The notes beneath the pieces are model-generated. The model made no database searches. It was not told the origin of the DNA and saw only the letters and a program-made list of their open reading frames with translations. The translations under genes were made by a program, and so were the position numbers. A stretch of DNA of 64,000 nt from Cryobacterium suzukii (lineage in GTDB: Bacteria > Actinomycetota > Actinomycetes > Actinomycetales > Microbacteriaceae): positions 152,245-216,244 of the forward strand of contig NZ_SOHJ01000013.1 of assembly GCF_004403185.1 (NCBI RefSeq). Reading direction: 5' to 3'. Below are positions 6,960 to 15,948 of the stretch, piece by piece; position 1 is the first letter of the stretch; each line of letters begins with the position of its first letter.

Positions 6960-9419
6960 TCAGGCAACCGAGGAGTAGGCGACGATGCCGCGGCGGATCG
7001 CGTCCATGGCGCTACGTGCGGTCGGCCCGACCTGTCCGTCGCCGGCAATGCTGAGTTGGTCGAGCAAATCAATGGTCTGTTTCGTCCAGCGCACGAAGTC
7101 ACCGGCGGCCATCTCGGCCTCATAGAGTACGTCGGCCAGCGACGCGCCGCGAGCCCACTTCCACATGGCGAGGCTGAGGCCGACCGCGAGTGGATTACTG
7201 CCGGGAAGTTTGTGGTCCCGCTCGAGATCGTCGATGCGGCTCCACAGTTCCTGGGTTTCGTCGAGGGCCGGTCTGAACGGCCCCTTCGGCAGGTACCTAG
7301 CGTCGATCAGGCCTTCTTCACGTCTCGGCTCAAAGACGAGCGCACAGGCCATCGCGGCGAGGCTCGCGGCGTCGAGTTCGTTCCACAGACCGCGGCGCAG
7401 AGCTTCAGCGACCAGCAGGTCCCTTTCCGCGTAGATTCGGCGCAGGATGCGTCCGCTCTCGCTGAGGCCGATGGCGCCGCTCGCATTCGATTCGAGGTAG
7501 CCGTAGCCGAGCAGAACGTCGGTCACCCGGTCGAAGACTCGGGCGATGGCTCCGGTACGTTGCGATATTTGCTGGTTGAGGGCATCCGTTTGGCGTTTGA
7601 GCTTGAACCAGCGTTCCGCCCAGCGGGAGTGCGCCTCTCGATCGGGGCAGTGGTGGCAGCCATGGGCGCGCATTTGCTTGCGTAGGCTGGTCACCTCACG
7701 CTGGCGTTTGTCACGTTCGCCGCGCAGGGAATTGTCGGCCTTGGTACCCTCGCGCTCCACCTCGGTGAGCCGTCGACGGATAGCCGAGTACGCTTCGAAG
7801 TCGCCCAGGTTGCAGGTCATGCTGGCCTTGAACCCGGCTAAGGATTCTTCTTGCTGGCGCACCGTCCGGGCCAGATCGACGACGGCCCGATCTGCCTGAA
7901 ACTGCGCGAATGACGACTCGAGTACACCGCGCGTGCGCGTGACGCCGAACTGGTCGATGAGGTTGACGGCCATATTGTAGGTGGGCTTGAAGCTGGAATT
8001 CAGCGGATACGTACGCCGGGAGGCGAGCGAGGCCACCGCCTGCGGATCCAGTCCCTGTGCCCACTGTATGACCGAGTGACCAAGCGTGTCGATTCCGCGG
8101 CGACCGGCCCGCCCGGTCAGCTGGGTGTACTCCCCCGGGGTGATCGGCACGCGGGCTTCGCCGTTGAACTTCTCGAGTTTGTCAAGAACGACCGTGCGGG
8201 CGGGCATGTTGATTCCCAGAGCCAGCGTTTCGGTGGCAAAGACAGCCTTGACAAGTTTCTTCTGGAAAAGTTCTTCAACGACCTCCTTGAACGCCGGCAA
8301 CAGACCGGCGTGGTGGGCGGCGACACCGCGTTCGAGTCCGTCGAGCCACTCGAAGTAGCCCAGCACGCCGAGGTCTTCGTCGAGCAGAGTGCGGCATCGA
8401 TCGTCAACGATCTGACGAATTTCCTCGCGCTCATGATCCTGGGTCAGACGAACCCCCGAGCGGAGCACCTGCCGGACGGCTTGGTCGCAGCCGACCCGGC
8501 TGAAGATGAAGAAAATAGCCGGCAACAGGTGTTTGCCATCGAGCATTCGCACGATATCTCCGCGGTCCATTCGACCGGCGTCAAACTGTGGACGTTGCTT
8601 ATCATGCCCCCGAAAGCCCGCGGAAGAGCCGCCCTGGCGACCAGAACCGCGACCACGCCCCCCGGCCGAGCGCCCGCCGGCGTGCGCCATACGCACGAGT
8701 TCGGGATTGACCCGATGAGCACCGATCAGTCCGGTGGAATCGAACAGATCGAGCATATTGTTCTTGACCAGAACGTGCTGTTCGAGCGGAACCGGCCGCT
8801 CTTCAGACACGATCACGTCGGTCTCACCGCGAACTGCCTGCAACCAGTCGCCGAATTCCTCGGCGTTCGACACGGTCGCGCTCAGCGACACCATGCGCAC
8901 CGGCTGGGGCAGATGGATGATCACTTCTTCCCACACGGCACCGCGAAAGCGGTCCGCCAGGTAGTGCACCTCATCCATCACCACGAAAGCGAGGTCGGTG
9001 AGTAAATCGGAATCGGCGTAAAGCATGTTGCGGAGCACCTCGGTCGTCATGACCACGATGCGTGCCCCCGGGTTGACGTTGCTGTCTCCGGTGAGCAACC
9101 CAACCTGGTCCGCTCCGTACTCGGCAACGAACTCCTGGAATTTTTGATTACTGAGAGCCTTCATGGGCGCGGTATAGAAAACCTTCGCCCGCGGCTGCTG
9201 CATTGCCAGATAGATGGCGAATTCGGCGACGATGGTTTTGCCCGCTCCAGTCGGCGCAGCGACGAGCACGCTATTGCCGGCCTCAAGGCACGCGCAGGCC
9301 TCACGCTGGAACGGATCGAGATCGAATTTCAGGCCGCGATCGAAAGCCAGCAACTTCGGCTGGCTTGCTCGGGTGCGCGCGGCCGAATACCGTTCGGCCG
9401 GCGATTGCGTGTGCGTCAC
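6960..9419 (-). CDS. helY: DEAD/DEAH-box RNA helicase, Ski2/Mtr4-like (HelY)
   Basis: Superfamily 2 helicase of 819 residues. Walker A is APTGAGKT (residues 55-62), the DEVH box lies in VVMDEVHYLADRF, motif III is SLSAT, and motif VI is in YTQLTGRAGRRGIDTLG. A Gly/Arg-rich insert (GGRSAGGRGRGSGRQGG) near residue 255 and a C-terminal arch/DSHCT-like region follow, as in the actinobacterial HelY family related to eukaryotic Ski2. A Cys/His patch (HGCHHCPDREAH) lies in the second half. It starts with GTG. Position between tatC and lnt matches the conserved tat-helY arrangement. Its role in RNA metabolism is inferred from the family. Confidence 0.93.
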   Translation of the reverse strand: MTHTQSPAERYSAARTRASQPKLLAFDRGLKFDLDPFQREACACLEAGNSVLVAAPTGAGKTIVAEFAIYLAMQQPRAKVFYTAPMKALSNQKFQEFVAEYGADQVGLLTGDSNVNPGARIVVMTTEVLRNMLYADSDLLTDLAFVVMDEVHYLADRFRGAVWEEVIIHLPQPVRMVSLSATVSNAEEFGDWLQAVRGETDVIVSEERPVPLEQHVLVKNNMLDLFDSTGLIGAHRVNPELVRMAHAGGRSAGGRGRGSGRQGGSSAGFRGHDKQRPQFDAGRMDRGDIVRMLDGKHLLPAIFFIFSRVGCDQAVRQVLRSGVRLTQDHEREEIRQIVDDRCRTLLDEDLGVLGYFEWLDGLERGVAAHHAGLLPAFKEVVEELFQKKLVKAVFATETLALGINMPARTVVLDKLEKFNGEARVPITPGEYTQLTGRAGRRGIDTLGHSVIQWAQGLDPQAVASLASRRTYPLNSSFKPTYNMAVNLIDQFGVTRTRGVLESSFAQFQADRAVVDLARTVRQQEESLAGFKASMTCNLGDFEAYSAIRRRLTEVEREGTKADNSLRGERDKRQREVTSLRKQMRAHGCHHCPDREAHSRWAERWFKLKRQTDALNQQISQRTGAIARVFDRVTDVLLGYGYLESNASGAIGLSESGRILRRIYAERDLLVAEALRRGLWNELDAASLAAMACALVFEPRREEGLIDARYLPKGPFRPALDETQELWSRIDDLERDHKLPGSNPLAVGLSLAMWKWARGASLADVLYEAEMAAGDFVRWTKQTIDLLDQLSIAGDGQVGPTARSAMDAIRRGIVAYSSVA

Positions 9420-9460
9420 GTGATCCTTAACAATTTGCTACAAACGACTCTCAGGACAGA

Positions 9461-10252
9461 CTAAAGCGCGAATTCCTTCTCGAAAGCCAGTACTTTCTTG
9501 GCCGCTCGGCGATCGTGCAACCAGGCGATGCCGTAGGCGGCAAAGTACAACATGACCATGGGAATGGCCAGCAGGAACATTGAGACGACGTCAGCGGCCG
9601 GGGTAGCGATCGCAGTGAAGAGCACGATGACCAAAATGGCGATCCGCCAGGATTTAATGATCGACGCCGCACTGATCACGCCGGCGAAGTTGAGCAGCAC
9701 TATGAAGACCGGCAGGACGAAGGCAATACCGATCGCCACGACGAGCTTGAGTACGAAGTCGAAATAGCCCTGCGCATTAATGAACGCTGAATCCTCGGTG
9801 GGCGCGAAACTCGTCATGAGCTCGACCACGTGCGGAAGCACGACCCAACCCGCCGCACAGCCAGCCAGAAACAAGGGAATGGCCGTGAAGAGAAACCCGA
9901 ATGTGTATTTCTTTTCGGTGCGGGTGAGACCAGGAACCAAAAATGCGAAGACCTGATAAAGCCACACCGGGCTGGAAACTATAAGACCGACATAGAGTGA
10001 AATTTTGAGTTTGAGATCGAAGGCGCTCGTGATGTCCGGGTAATTGATCTGAGCGTTGCGATGCTGCGCATTGATGATGGCGTAGATCGGCTCTCGCAAT
10101 TGATCCCAGACAAAATCGGAGAGGAACCAACCAGCGATAGCACCGATCAGAAGCCCGGCTGCAGCCAGATAGAGGCGTTTGCGCAGTTCGATCAGATGCT
10201 GCCCCAGCGACATCTTTCCAGCTTCGGTCGCACTCCGCCCAGCACGGACCAT
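9461..10252 (-). CDS. tatC: Sec-independent protein translocase subunit TatC
   Basis: Polytopic core of the twin-arginine translocase that recognises RR signal peptides. At 263 residues with six predicted membrane spans, it has the N-terminal LGQHLIELRKRL motif and FLVPGLTRTEKKYTFGF. The ATG at 10252 lies 6 bases after the tatA stop; a second in-frame ATG (MSLGQHL, about 13 residues in) is an alternative start. Its gene follows tatA and precedes helY, a standard actinobacterial order. No tatB is next to it; TatB is usually encoded elsewhere in these organisms. Confidence 0.96.
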   Translation of the reverse strand: MVRAGRSATEAGKMSLGQHLIELRKRLYLAAAGLLIGAIAGWFLSDFVWDQLREPIYAIINAQHRNAQINYPDITSAFDLKLKISLYVGLIVSSPVWLYQVFAFLVPGLTRTEKKYTFGFLFTAIPLFLAGCAAGWVVLPHVVELMTSFAPTEDSAFINAQGYFDFVLKLVVAIGIAFVLPVFIVLLNFAGVISAASIIKSWRIAILVIVLFTAIATPAADVVSMFLLAIPMVMLYFAAYGIAWLHDRRAAKKVLAFEKEFAL

Positions 10253-10258
10253 TCGGGG

Positions 10259-10525
10259 CTAGGGCTTCGAGGCGGGGTCGGCTGGGCGGGGCACGGTCGG
10301 GAGGGACGTCTTCGACACGTCGTCGCCGGTCGTGCTCGTCGTGCTCGTCGACCGCGGTGCGGCGTTGGGATCAGGGTCGACAGCGTCGCTCTTGATCTCG
10401 CTCTTGAAGATCTTCATCGACTGCCCCAGGCTGCGCGCGAGTCCAGGAAGCTTTGGCGCACCGAAGAGAAGCAGTACGACGACGAGGATGATCAAGAAAT
10501 GCCATCCGGTCAGGTTTTGCAGCAT
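10259..10525 (-). CDS. tatA: Sec-independent protein translocase subunit TatA
   Basis: Pore-forming Tat component of 88 residues. It has one N-terminal membrane helix (about residues 6-21), the hinge [24 protein letters not shown] forming the amphipathic helix, and a disordered Ser/Thr/Pro-rich tail. AGAGGA lies 9 bases before the ATG. Co-transcribed with tatC and helY downstream, and with pafBC upstream. Confidence 0.95.
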   Translation of the reverse strand: MLQNLTGWHFLIILVVVLLLFGAPKLPGLARSLGQSMKIFKSEIKSDAVDPDPNAAPRSTSTTSTTGDDVSKTSLPTVPRPADPASKP

Positions 10526-10547
10526 GAGGGTGTGTCCTCTGTGTTAG

Positions 10548-10862
10548 CTAGCGGGCGTTTCGCATCAGTTTACCCCGCACGATCCGCGCATCGCGACGCA
10601 CCTGGTTCCGGTGACTGCGGTCAGCTCGGTTCTGCTCGACATTGCGGAGCACAACAGCCGCGTCCGCGAATACGGCGGGGACGAACGAGACGGAGACCGA
10701 CGGCGCAACGAGGTCCACGGCGGAAACTTGATCACTGAGGAGCTCGAGGGCCCGCAGGGTCGTTACGGCTTTGCGGTAGAGCGTCATCGCGTACCAGCCG
10801 AGGACGGTGAAGAGACCGGCCACCAGGACGCCCCAGATGAGCAACCACGACCACCACGGCAT
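10548..10862 (-). CDS. Hypothetical single-span membrane protein in the paf-tat operon
   Basis: I do not recognise a named family. The 104-residue product has one strongly hydrophobic N-terminal helix (WWSWLLIWGVLVAGLFTVLGWYA in part), then an amphipathic helix (LYRKAVTTLRALELLSDQV) and a basic C-terminus (RADRSHRNQVRRDARIVRG). It begins three bases after the pafBC stop with GGGGTAGAAG just before the ATG, and ends 22 bases before tatA, so it is clearly in the operon. The layout superficially resembles TatA/TatB (membrane helix plus amphipathic helix), but the FG-P hinge is absent. Treated as a real but unassigned gene. Confidence 0.72.
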   Translation of the reverse strand: MPWWSWLLIWGVLVAGLFTVLGWYAMTLYRKAVTTLRALELLSDQVSAVDLVAPSVSVSFVPAVFADAAVVLRNVEQNRADRSHRNQVRRDARIVRGKLMRNAR

Positions 10863-10865
10863 CTT

Positions 10866-13007
10866 CTACCCCTTGTCCGATTCGGGCCGATTGTCGCCGG
10901 CGTACTGCGCCAGTCCGGCTGCCGCCCAGTCGAAAACAACTTTGCGTGCTTCTGCCGGTTCAAGCACGGTGACAATGCCAGCGAGGCCGGTGACGAGGCG
11001 TTTAAGCACGTGGGCGTGAGCGACGCGCAGGGTTGTACGCGTGCGTGCGCCTGCTCCGACCACCTCGGACCGCTCGGGTCGGTAATCGGCCAGCAACGGC
11101 AGCGCAGCGGTTGGGAGCTCGAGTCGGACATCAACGTCGTCGCTGGACGGCTGAAACAGGGTGTCCGGCAGCAGCAGGTCAAGCGCGTGTGAACTGCGCG
11201 GCGCGGCCGTGATGAGGGGACCGGTCATCCGGTCGAGACGGAAGGTTCGCACGGCTTCGCGAAGGTGGCACCAGCCCCGGAGGTACCAGTCGTTGTCGAC
11301 GGACTCAATGCGCAAGGGATCAACGAGGCGGTGTTCCTGGTCGCCACGCGCGTTGAGGTAGTCGAACTCGACCTGCATCCCTGTGCTGAGGGCAGCCTGC
11401 ACAATCTCGCGGGTCGTCCCGGCGTCACGCTGCGCGACGGCGACCTGGGTGGGTGGCGCCGATGCGCCGCGGGTCAACTTCGCCATCAGCGACGCGATCG
11501 CATCGGTGTCAGCGTTGTGCGGCAGGGCAGACAGGTACTGCAGTCCAGCGATGAGTGCTGCGGCCTCGCGCGCAGAGAATCGAGGGGAGTCATCGATGGC
11601 GACCTGGTGGGTGAGCACGATCCGATCATTGGTTTCGAATTCGTCCCAGAGAATGTCGAACAGGTCGCCGTGCAGGTATTGACGGGTCTCCCCGGGAATT
11701 CCAGACAGTGCGATGAGGCTGACCAGTGCCCGCACCCGTTCCACTGACAGTCCGAAACGCTCGGCCACCTCGGTGACGGTGACCGGCCCTTGGTCGATCA
11801 GGAACGGGACGAGGGAAAGCAGGAGGGTGAGCTGGTCTCCGGCGACCCGAGGCTGGCTGGCTGGCTGGGAGGTCTGCGCGTGCAGCGGAGTCGGTCGGCG
11901 GCGCTGTGTGCGGCCGGGCGGGGACGCGGGGAGTGCACTGGCGTGAGCGTCACGAGCGGCCACCAGTCGATCGTGTACGGCTGTGCGTAACGCGAGTGGA
12001 CTCTCGACGAACACTTCGGGACCGAACCCCGCCAGTTCGTCGGCGAGGATGTTCAGGTCGGTGAAGTGCAGGCTGCGCTCAAGCGTCGTTGGCGGGTCCG
12101 GCCGGGGTGCGGGATACTGAGCCGCCTGCCGCGCGGCGAGCCGCACGGCAGCGTCGGATCCTGACACCACGACGATGAGGGCAACATTGCTGGCCCACAG
12201 GGCATCGAGTTCCAAGAGCGCACGTGCGCTATCGGTCGCGTTGCCCGCTGCGCCGACACTAATCGGAGTCGGAGTGGAGTTCGCCAGGACGCTCACCGTG
12301 CCCACGATGCGAGCCAGCAAAAAGGTGCGCGGTGAGTGAGCGACCTCATCCGTTGCGTAGAGGTGCCACCGGCCTTCGTGCTGCACCAACGCACGCGGAG
12401 AAACTTCTCGACGGGCCGGCTTGGTCTCCCCCGGTTTGAGGTAAAGAAATGCCACAACCTGCGCGCGGTCGAGGGCCTTGCTCAACGGTTCGAAGCTCTG
12501 GTCTTGCGTGCGCAACAAGGGGGCGTAGCCCAGGACCGGTTCGCTCGATTCGACGCCGAGGGAGTTCAACTTCATCAGGGCCCGGCGGGATTCCCCGGAC
12601 AACGATCCTTCCCGCCAGACCGTACCAGCGAGTTTGAGTAGGGATACCTCGTCGGGAGTGAAGGTCACGTCGGCGGGTAGGTCGTAGAGTCCCTTCGGAA
12701 TTCGATACCGCAAAAAGTGATTGCTGCCCGGATCATCAGGCGACTCAATTGTTTCGAGCGGAATCCCCAATTCCCGGATGTCATCCTTGTCTCGCTCGAA
12801 CTGGCGCTCCAAACTCTCGTTCGAACCGCCGGACGAGAATCGCTGTCGGTAACCCTGCACGTTCGCGAGAATGTCGGCCTTGGTCAGCCCTGATTCCGTT
12901 GCCACGAGGGCGAGGACCAAGCTGAACAGCCGTTCAGGTGCCGTCACCAGCAACGGCTTGGCCTCGGTCGCGCTTTCCCGAGATTCCGACTCCGGCGGGG
13001 TAGACAT
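10866..13007 (-). CDS. pafBC: Fused PafBC WYL-domain transcriptional regulator
   Basis: DNA-damage-response activator PafBC, with PafB and PafC in one 713-residue chain. The N-terminal half has a winged helix (ERLFSLVLALVATESGLTKADIL) and a WYL-like domain containing WHLYATDEV. From about residue 390 a second winged helix (LTLLLSLVPFLIDQGPVTVTEVAERFG) is followed by a second WYL domain with an intact WYLRGW motif. Natural fusions are known in Arthrobacter; mycobacteria have two genes. PafBC acts with RNA polymerase at RecA-independent damage-response promoters. It lies between an FKBP lipoprotein and the tat genes as usual, but no Pup-ligase pafA is nearby. Confidence 0.93.
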   Translation of the reverse strand: MSTPPESESRESATEAKPLLVTAPERLFSLVLALVATESGLTKADILANVQGYRQRFSSGGSNESLERQFERDKDDIRELGIPLETIESPDDPGSNHFLRYRIPKGLYDLPADVTFTPDEVSLLKLAGTVWREGSLSGESRRALMKLNSLGVESSEPVLGYAPLLRTQDQSFEPLSKALDRAQVVAFLYLKPGETKPARREVSPRALVQHEGRWHLYATDEVAHSPRTFLLARIVGTVSVLANSTPTPISVGAAGNATDSARALLELDALWASNVALIVVVSGSDAAVRLAARQAAQYPAPRPDPPTTLERSLHFTDLNILADELAGFGPEVFVESPLALRTAVHDRLVAARDAHASALPASPPGRTQRRRPTPLHAQTSQPASQPRVAGDQLTLLLSLVPFLIDQGPVTVTEVAERFGLSVERVRALVSLIALSGIPGETRQYLHGDLFDILWDEFETNDRIVLTHQVAIDDSPRFSAREAAALIAGLQYLSALPHNADTDAIASLMAKLTRGASAPPTQVAVAQRDAGTTREIVQAALSTGMQVEFDYLNARGDQEHRLVDPLRIESVDNDWYLRGWCHLREAVRTFRLDRMTGPLITAAPRSSHALDLLLPDTLFQPSSDDVDVRLELPTAALPLLADYRPERSEVVGAGARTRTTLRVAHAHVLKRLVTGLAGIVTVLEPAEARKVVFDWAAAGLAQYAGDNRPESDKG

Positions 13008-13021
13008 GCGGGCCAGCCGAC

Positions 13022-13969
13022 TTAGTTGACGCCGAGAATATCGACGACGAAGACGAGCGTGGAACCGGCCGGAATAGTGGCATCCGCTGCGTCACCGTAG
13101 GCCTGGTCGGGAGGAATGACGGCGACGATCTGTGAGCCGACCGGCTGTCCGATGAGTGCCGTTGCCAGACCGGGGATTATCGCGTTGGGGACCATTTGAA
13201 CGGGGCTTCCGTTGGTCCAGGTCGACACGAAGCTTGTCTTTTCCTTCCAGAGCACGCCGGCGAGATTTACCGTGACCGTCGACCCTTCTTCGACCTTATC
13301 GCCGGTACCCTGCTTGAGCACACCGATTTCGAGCGTGCTGGGAGCGTCCCCGTTGGGGACGACAATACCCGGGACACCGTTTTCATCGAGCACCACGGCA
13401 GGAAGGCCATTGGCCACGATCTGGTTGGCTCCGTCGGCTCGCGGCAGATAAGCCTTGACGATGTCAACGACGACCACGATGGCATCCGTCGCTTCGACCC
13501 GGAGCTGCTCGTTACCGCCGGCGGGACCGAACCCATCATCGGGGGAAATGACAAGGGCGATACGCTCACCTTCGCGGGCGCACAGCAGGCCGGCGACGAT
13601 TCCGGGGAGGGTGATGTCGGCGAGGGCGGTGGGAAAGGCAACGCTGCCGTCGAACGGAGCCTGCTGAATGGCAGCGCCGGTCGTTCCGTTATACATGGTC
13701 ATGACGGCGGAGACCATTTGACCGGCTACGAGCTTCTCACCGGAACCCGCGATTATTTGTGTGCGCTGAGTAGTTGATGACTTGAGCGGCGTCGGAAAGC
13801 TGACGTCGGGCGCCGAGCCGAAGTCGCCGACCGCCGAGACCAACGTCGAGGCCGCACCGGACGTGGCCGCCGTTTCGCAGGAGGCTTCAGCCGTGCCGGG
13901 GCTAGCGCACGCGGTCAATGCCGTCATCACGAGGCCGGCGGTGACGATCAGCGCGGATGCTTTGCGCAC
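13022..13969 (-). CDS. FKBP-type peptidyl-prolyl cis-trans isomerase lipoprotein
   Basis: Secreted, lipid-anchored prolyl isomerase of 315 residues. A signal peptide ends in the lipobox LTAC, with Cys21 as the acylation site. Two FKBP-like segments follow: one around residues 80-170 (LVAGQMVSAVMTMYNG to ATDAIVVVVDI) and a better preserved C-terminal one (VEEGSTVTVNLAGVLWK to IPAGSTLVFVVDILGVN, including IIPGLATALIGQPVGSQIVAVIPPD). Start is GTG 13969 with AGAAGGA close before it. An FKBP gene at this spot beside pafBC is conserved in many actinobacteria. It probably helps fold exported proteins. Confidence 0.9.
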   Translation of the reverse strand: MRKASALIVTAGLVMTALTACASPGTAEASCETAATSGAASTLVSAVGDFGSAPDVSFPTPLKSSTTQRTQIIAGSGEKLVAGQMVSAVMTMYNGTTGAAIQQAPFDGSVAFPTALADITLPGIVAGLLCAREGERIALVISPDDGFGPAGGNEQLRVEATDAIVVVVDIVKAYLPRADGANQIVANGLPAVVLDENGVPGIVVPNGDAPSTLEIGVLKQGTGDKVEEGSTVTVNLAGVLWKEKTSFVSTWTNGSPVQMVPNAIIPGLATALIGQPVGSQIVAVIPPDQAYGDAADATIPAGSTLVFVVDILGVN

Positions 13970-14028
13970 AAGTCCTTCTTTCGGTACGGGGTTGCTGCAG
14001 CATGGATCTGCTACGCGGGTGTGAGGTT

Positions 14029-14052
14029 GGTGCGGGTGCGGGTGCGGGTGCT
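14029..14052. repeat. GGTGCG hexanucleotide tandem repeat between FKBP and trmI
   Basis: Four copies of GGTGCG (the last GGTGCT) followed by a GC-rich GCTGCG/GCGGCC run to about 14076. It occupies much of the 134-base gap between the FKBP gene start and the trmI stop, exactly where proteasome genes lie in related genomes. Confidence 0.75.
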
Positions 14053-14103
14053 GCTGCGGCTGCGGCCGCGGTGCAGTACAACCGAAACGGGCCGGGCCCT
14101 ATC

Positions 14104-15105
14104 CTAACCGGCGTCGAGGTCGCGAGCCTTGGAAAGCTCGGCGCTCGTGCCAGCGGCCCGCACACGTTTGCGCATGACCTTGGCGCTGACGTTGCGTTCA
14201 CCGAGCGCCCCCGGGGTCCAGGCCTCGACATCCGCGTCGCTGAAGTCCGTCTTAGACGGACGTCGCTTCAGCTCGGGCAGGATCGTATCGGGGGCGAGCC
14301 GACGCGCGGTGATCAGGAAACCGGTGTGGCCGATCATTCGGTGGTCGGGACGCACTGCGAGTCCCTCAACGTGCCAACCGCGAATCATCGTTTCATGGGA
14401 ATCCGGATTGGTGTAGAAACCGGTGCCGCGGATGGCCTCGGCCACACGGGACAATTGCGTCACCGTGGCGACATAGCACAGCAGCACTCCTCCCGGCTTC
14501 AGTGCTTCGGAGACGGCGCCCAGGCATTCCCAGGGTGCCAGCATGTCGAGGACCACCCGGTCAACACTCTGCGACGGCATGGTATCGGGCAGCGTCTCGG
14601 CAAGATCGCCCAGGGTGATGGTCCAGTTCTGCGGATCATTTCCGAGAAAGGTAGCGATGTTGTCACGGGCGACGTCGGCGAATTCTTCTCTTCGTTCGAA
14701 GGATGCGAGACGGCCGGCCGGCCCAATCGCGCGCAGCAGCCAGAGCGACAAGGCCCCGGAACCAACGCCGGCCTCAACGACGGTGGCGCCGGGAAAGATG
14801 TCGGCCTGCGCCAGAATCTGCGCAGCATCCTTGGGGTAGATGATGGCTGCACCGCGCGGCATGCTCATCACGAAGTCGACCAAAAGAGGCCGCAGCGCTA
14901 GGTGCTCGACGCCAACGTTGTTGGTGACGACCGACCCGTCGGGCTGCCCGATGATGTCGTCGTGCGCGAGGATGCCGCGGTGGGTATGAAAGGTCAGGCT
15001 TTCCTGAAGGGTGATGGTGTTCATCCGCCCTTTGGGCCCGGTGAGTTGTACCCGGTCGCCGACACGAAAGAGTCCACTGTTTTGGATGACCTGATTGTTG
15101 CTCAT
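14104..15105 (-). CDS. trmI: tRNA (adenine(58)-N1)-methyltransferase TrmI
   Basis: SAM-dependent enzyme making m1A58 in the T-loop of tRNA. At 333 residues it has an N-terminal beta domain (FRVGDRVQLTGPKGRMNTITL), an SAM-binding motif VVEAGVGSGALSLW, and VDRVVLDMLAPWECL, the catalytic-pocket Asp region. A C-terminal tail of roughly 50 charged residues goes beyond the core. ATG 15105 overlaps the stop of the upstream HAD gene (ATGA), so translation is coupled. In most relatives the proteasome ATPase gene follows trmI; here the FKBP gene follows instead. Confidence 0.94.
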   Translation of the reverse strand: MSNNQVIQNSGLFRVGDRVQLTGPKGRMNTITLQESLTFHTHRGILAHDDIIGQPDGSVVTNNVGVEHLALRPLLVDFVMSMPRGAAIIYPKDAAQILAQADIFPGATVVEAGVGSGALSLWLLRAIGPAGRLASFERREEFADVARDNIATFLGNDPQNWTITLGDLAETLPDTMPSQSVDRVVLDMLAPWECLGAVSEALKPGGVLLCYVATVTQLSRVAEAIRGTGFYTNPDSHETMIRGWHVEGLAVRPDHRMIGHTGFLITARRLAPDTILPELKRRPSKTDFSDADVEAWTPGALGERNVSAKVMRKRVRAAGTSAELSKARDLDAG

Positions 15106-15890
15106 GCGAGTGGTGCGCTTTCGTTTCGGGCGGACCCGGTGGGGTCGAGAGGGTGAATGGGAGAGGGCGCATCGGAACGCTTCAAATGGTGATACAACGC
15201 CGCAATATCGTGGATCGTCCGCCCGTCGAGCGTCGGCCACCGCGTGTAGAGCGCGCTCTCCGGCAGGTCGATCTGGTGGGGAACGGCGATGGTGATCGTG
15301 CCGGCGGCAACAGCGGATTCGACACCCGGCACGGAATCCTCGATCGCGATGCACGTTGTCGGGTCGACGCCGAGTTGCTCGGCGGCGACAAGATACGGAT
15401 CAGGATGCGGCTTGCTGTTTGTAACCATATCGCCGGCGACAACAACGTCGAAGGCGGCAAAGTCGATGAGGTCGATGATCTGGCGCGCCATGCGCTCCAC
15501 CGACATTGTGACGAGTGCAGTCGGGACGCCAGCGGATTTCAGCTGCCGCAAAAGCTCACGAGACCCCGGACGCCAGGGAATCCCGTGTTCGGCCAGCTGC
15601 TGCTGCACGCGGTCGGTCAGGCGCGCGACAATGGCGTCAGCGGTGAGATCGACGCCCCGCGCTTGCAGAATTGCCGCAGAATTCCACAATCCTGACCCGA
15701 TCAGCAACATTCCGTCTTCGTGAGTCCAGACGCCGCCGAACTCGGCCATGAGCTCGGTCTCGGCACGCATCCAATACGGTTCGGTGTCGACGATCGTGCC
15801 GTCCATGTCCCACAGGACGGCGGCGGGGAGGGAAGCGGGCGTGGGCAGGGGCGGAGAAAAAACATTCACGGGGTTCAAGTGTAGGGCCAC
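15102..15890 (-). CDS. HAD family phosphatase/phosphoglucomutase-like protein
   Basis: Haloacid dehalogenase-like hydrolase of 262 residues. Motif I is WDMDGTIVDTE (nucleophile Asp28, acid-base Asp30), motif II lies in VPTALVTMS, motif III is the Lys in MVTNSKPHPDPYL, and motif IV is AIEDSVPGVESA. The helical cap between residues 40 and 100 puts it in the beta-phosphoglucomutase/PGP-like group. The start is GTG 15890. Gene overlap with trmI suggests one operon. The substrate is not predictable. Confidence 0.88.
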   Translation of the reverse strand: MALHLNPVNVFSPPLPTPASLPAAVLWDMDGTIVDTEPYWMRAETELMAEFGGVWTHEDGMLLIGSGLWNSAAILQARGVDLTADAIVARLTDRVQQQLAEHGIPWRPGSRELLRQLKSAGVPTALVTMSVERMARQIIDLIDFAAFDVVVAGDMVTNSKPHPDPYLVAAEQLGVDPTTCIAIEDSVPGVESAVAAGTITIAVPHQIDLPESALYTRWPTLDGRTIHDIAALYHHLKRSDAPSPIHPLDPTGSARNESAPLA

Positions 15891-15948
15891 CGCCTATCCT
15901 TGACTGAGGCCCTTCATGCGGGAGGCTCAAGAATTGAGGACATAAACG

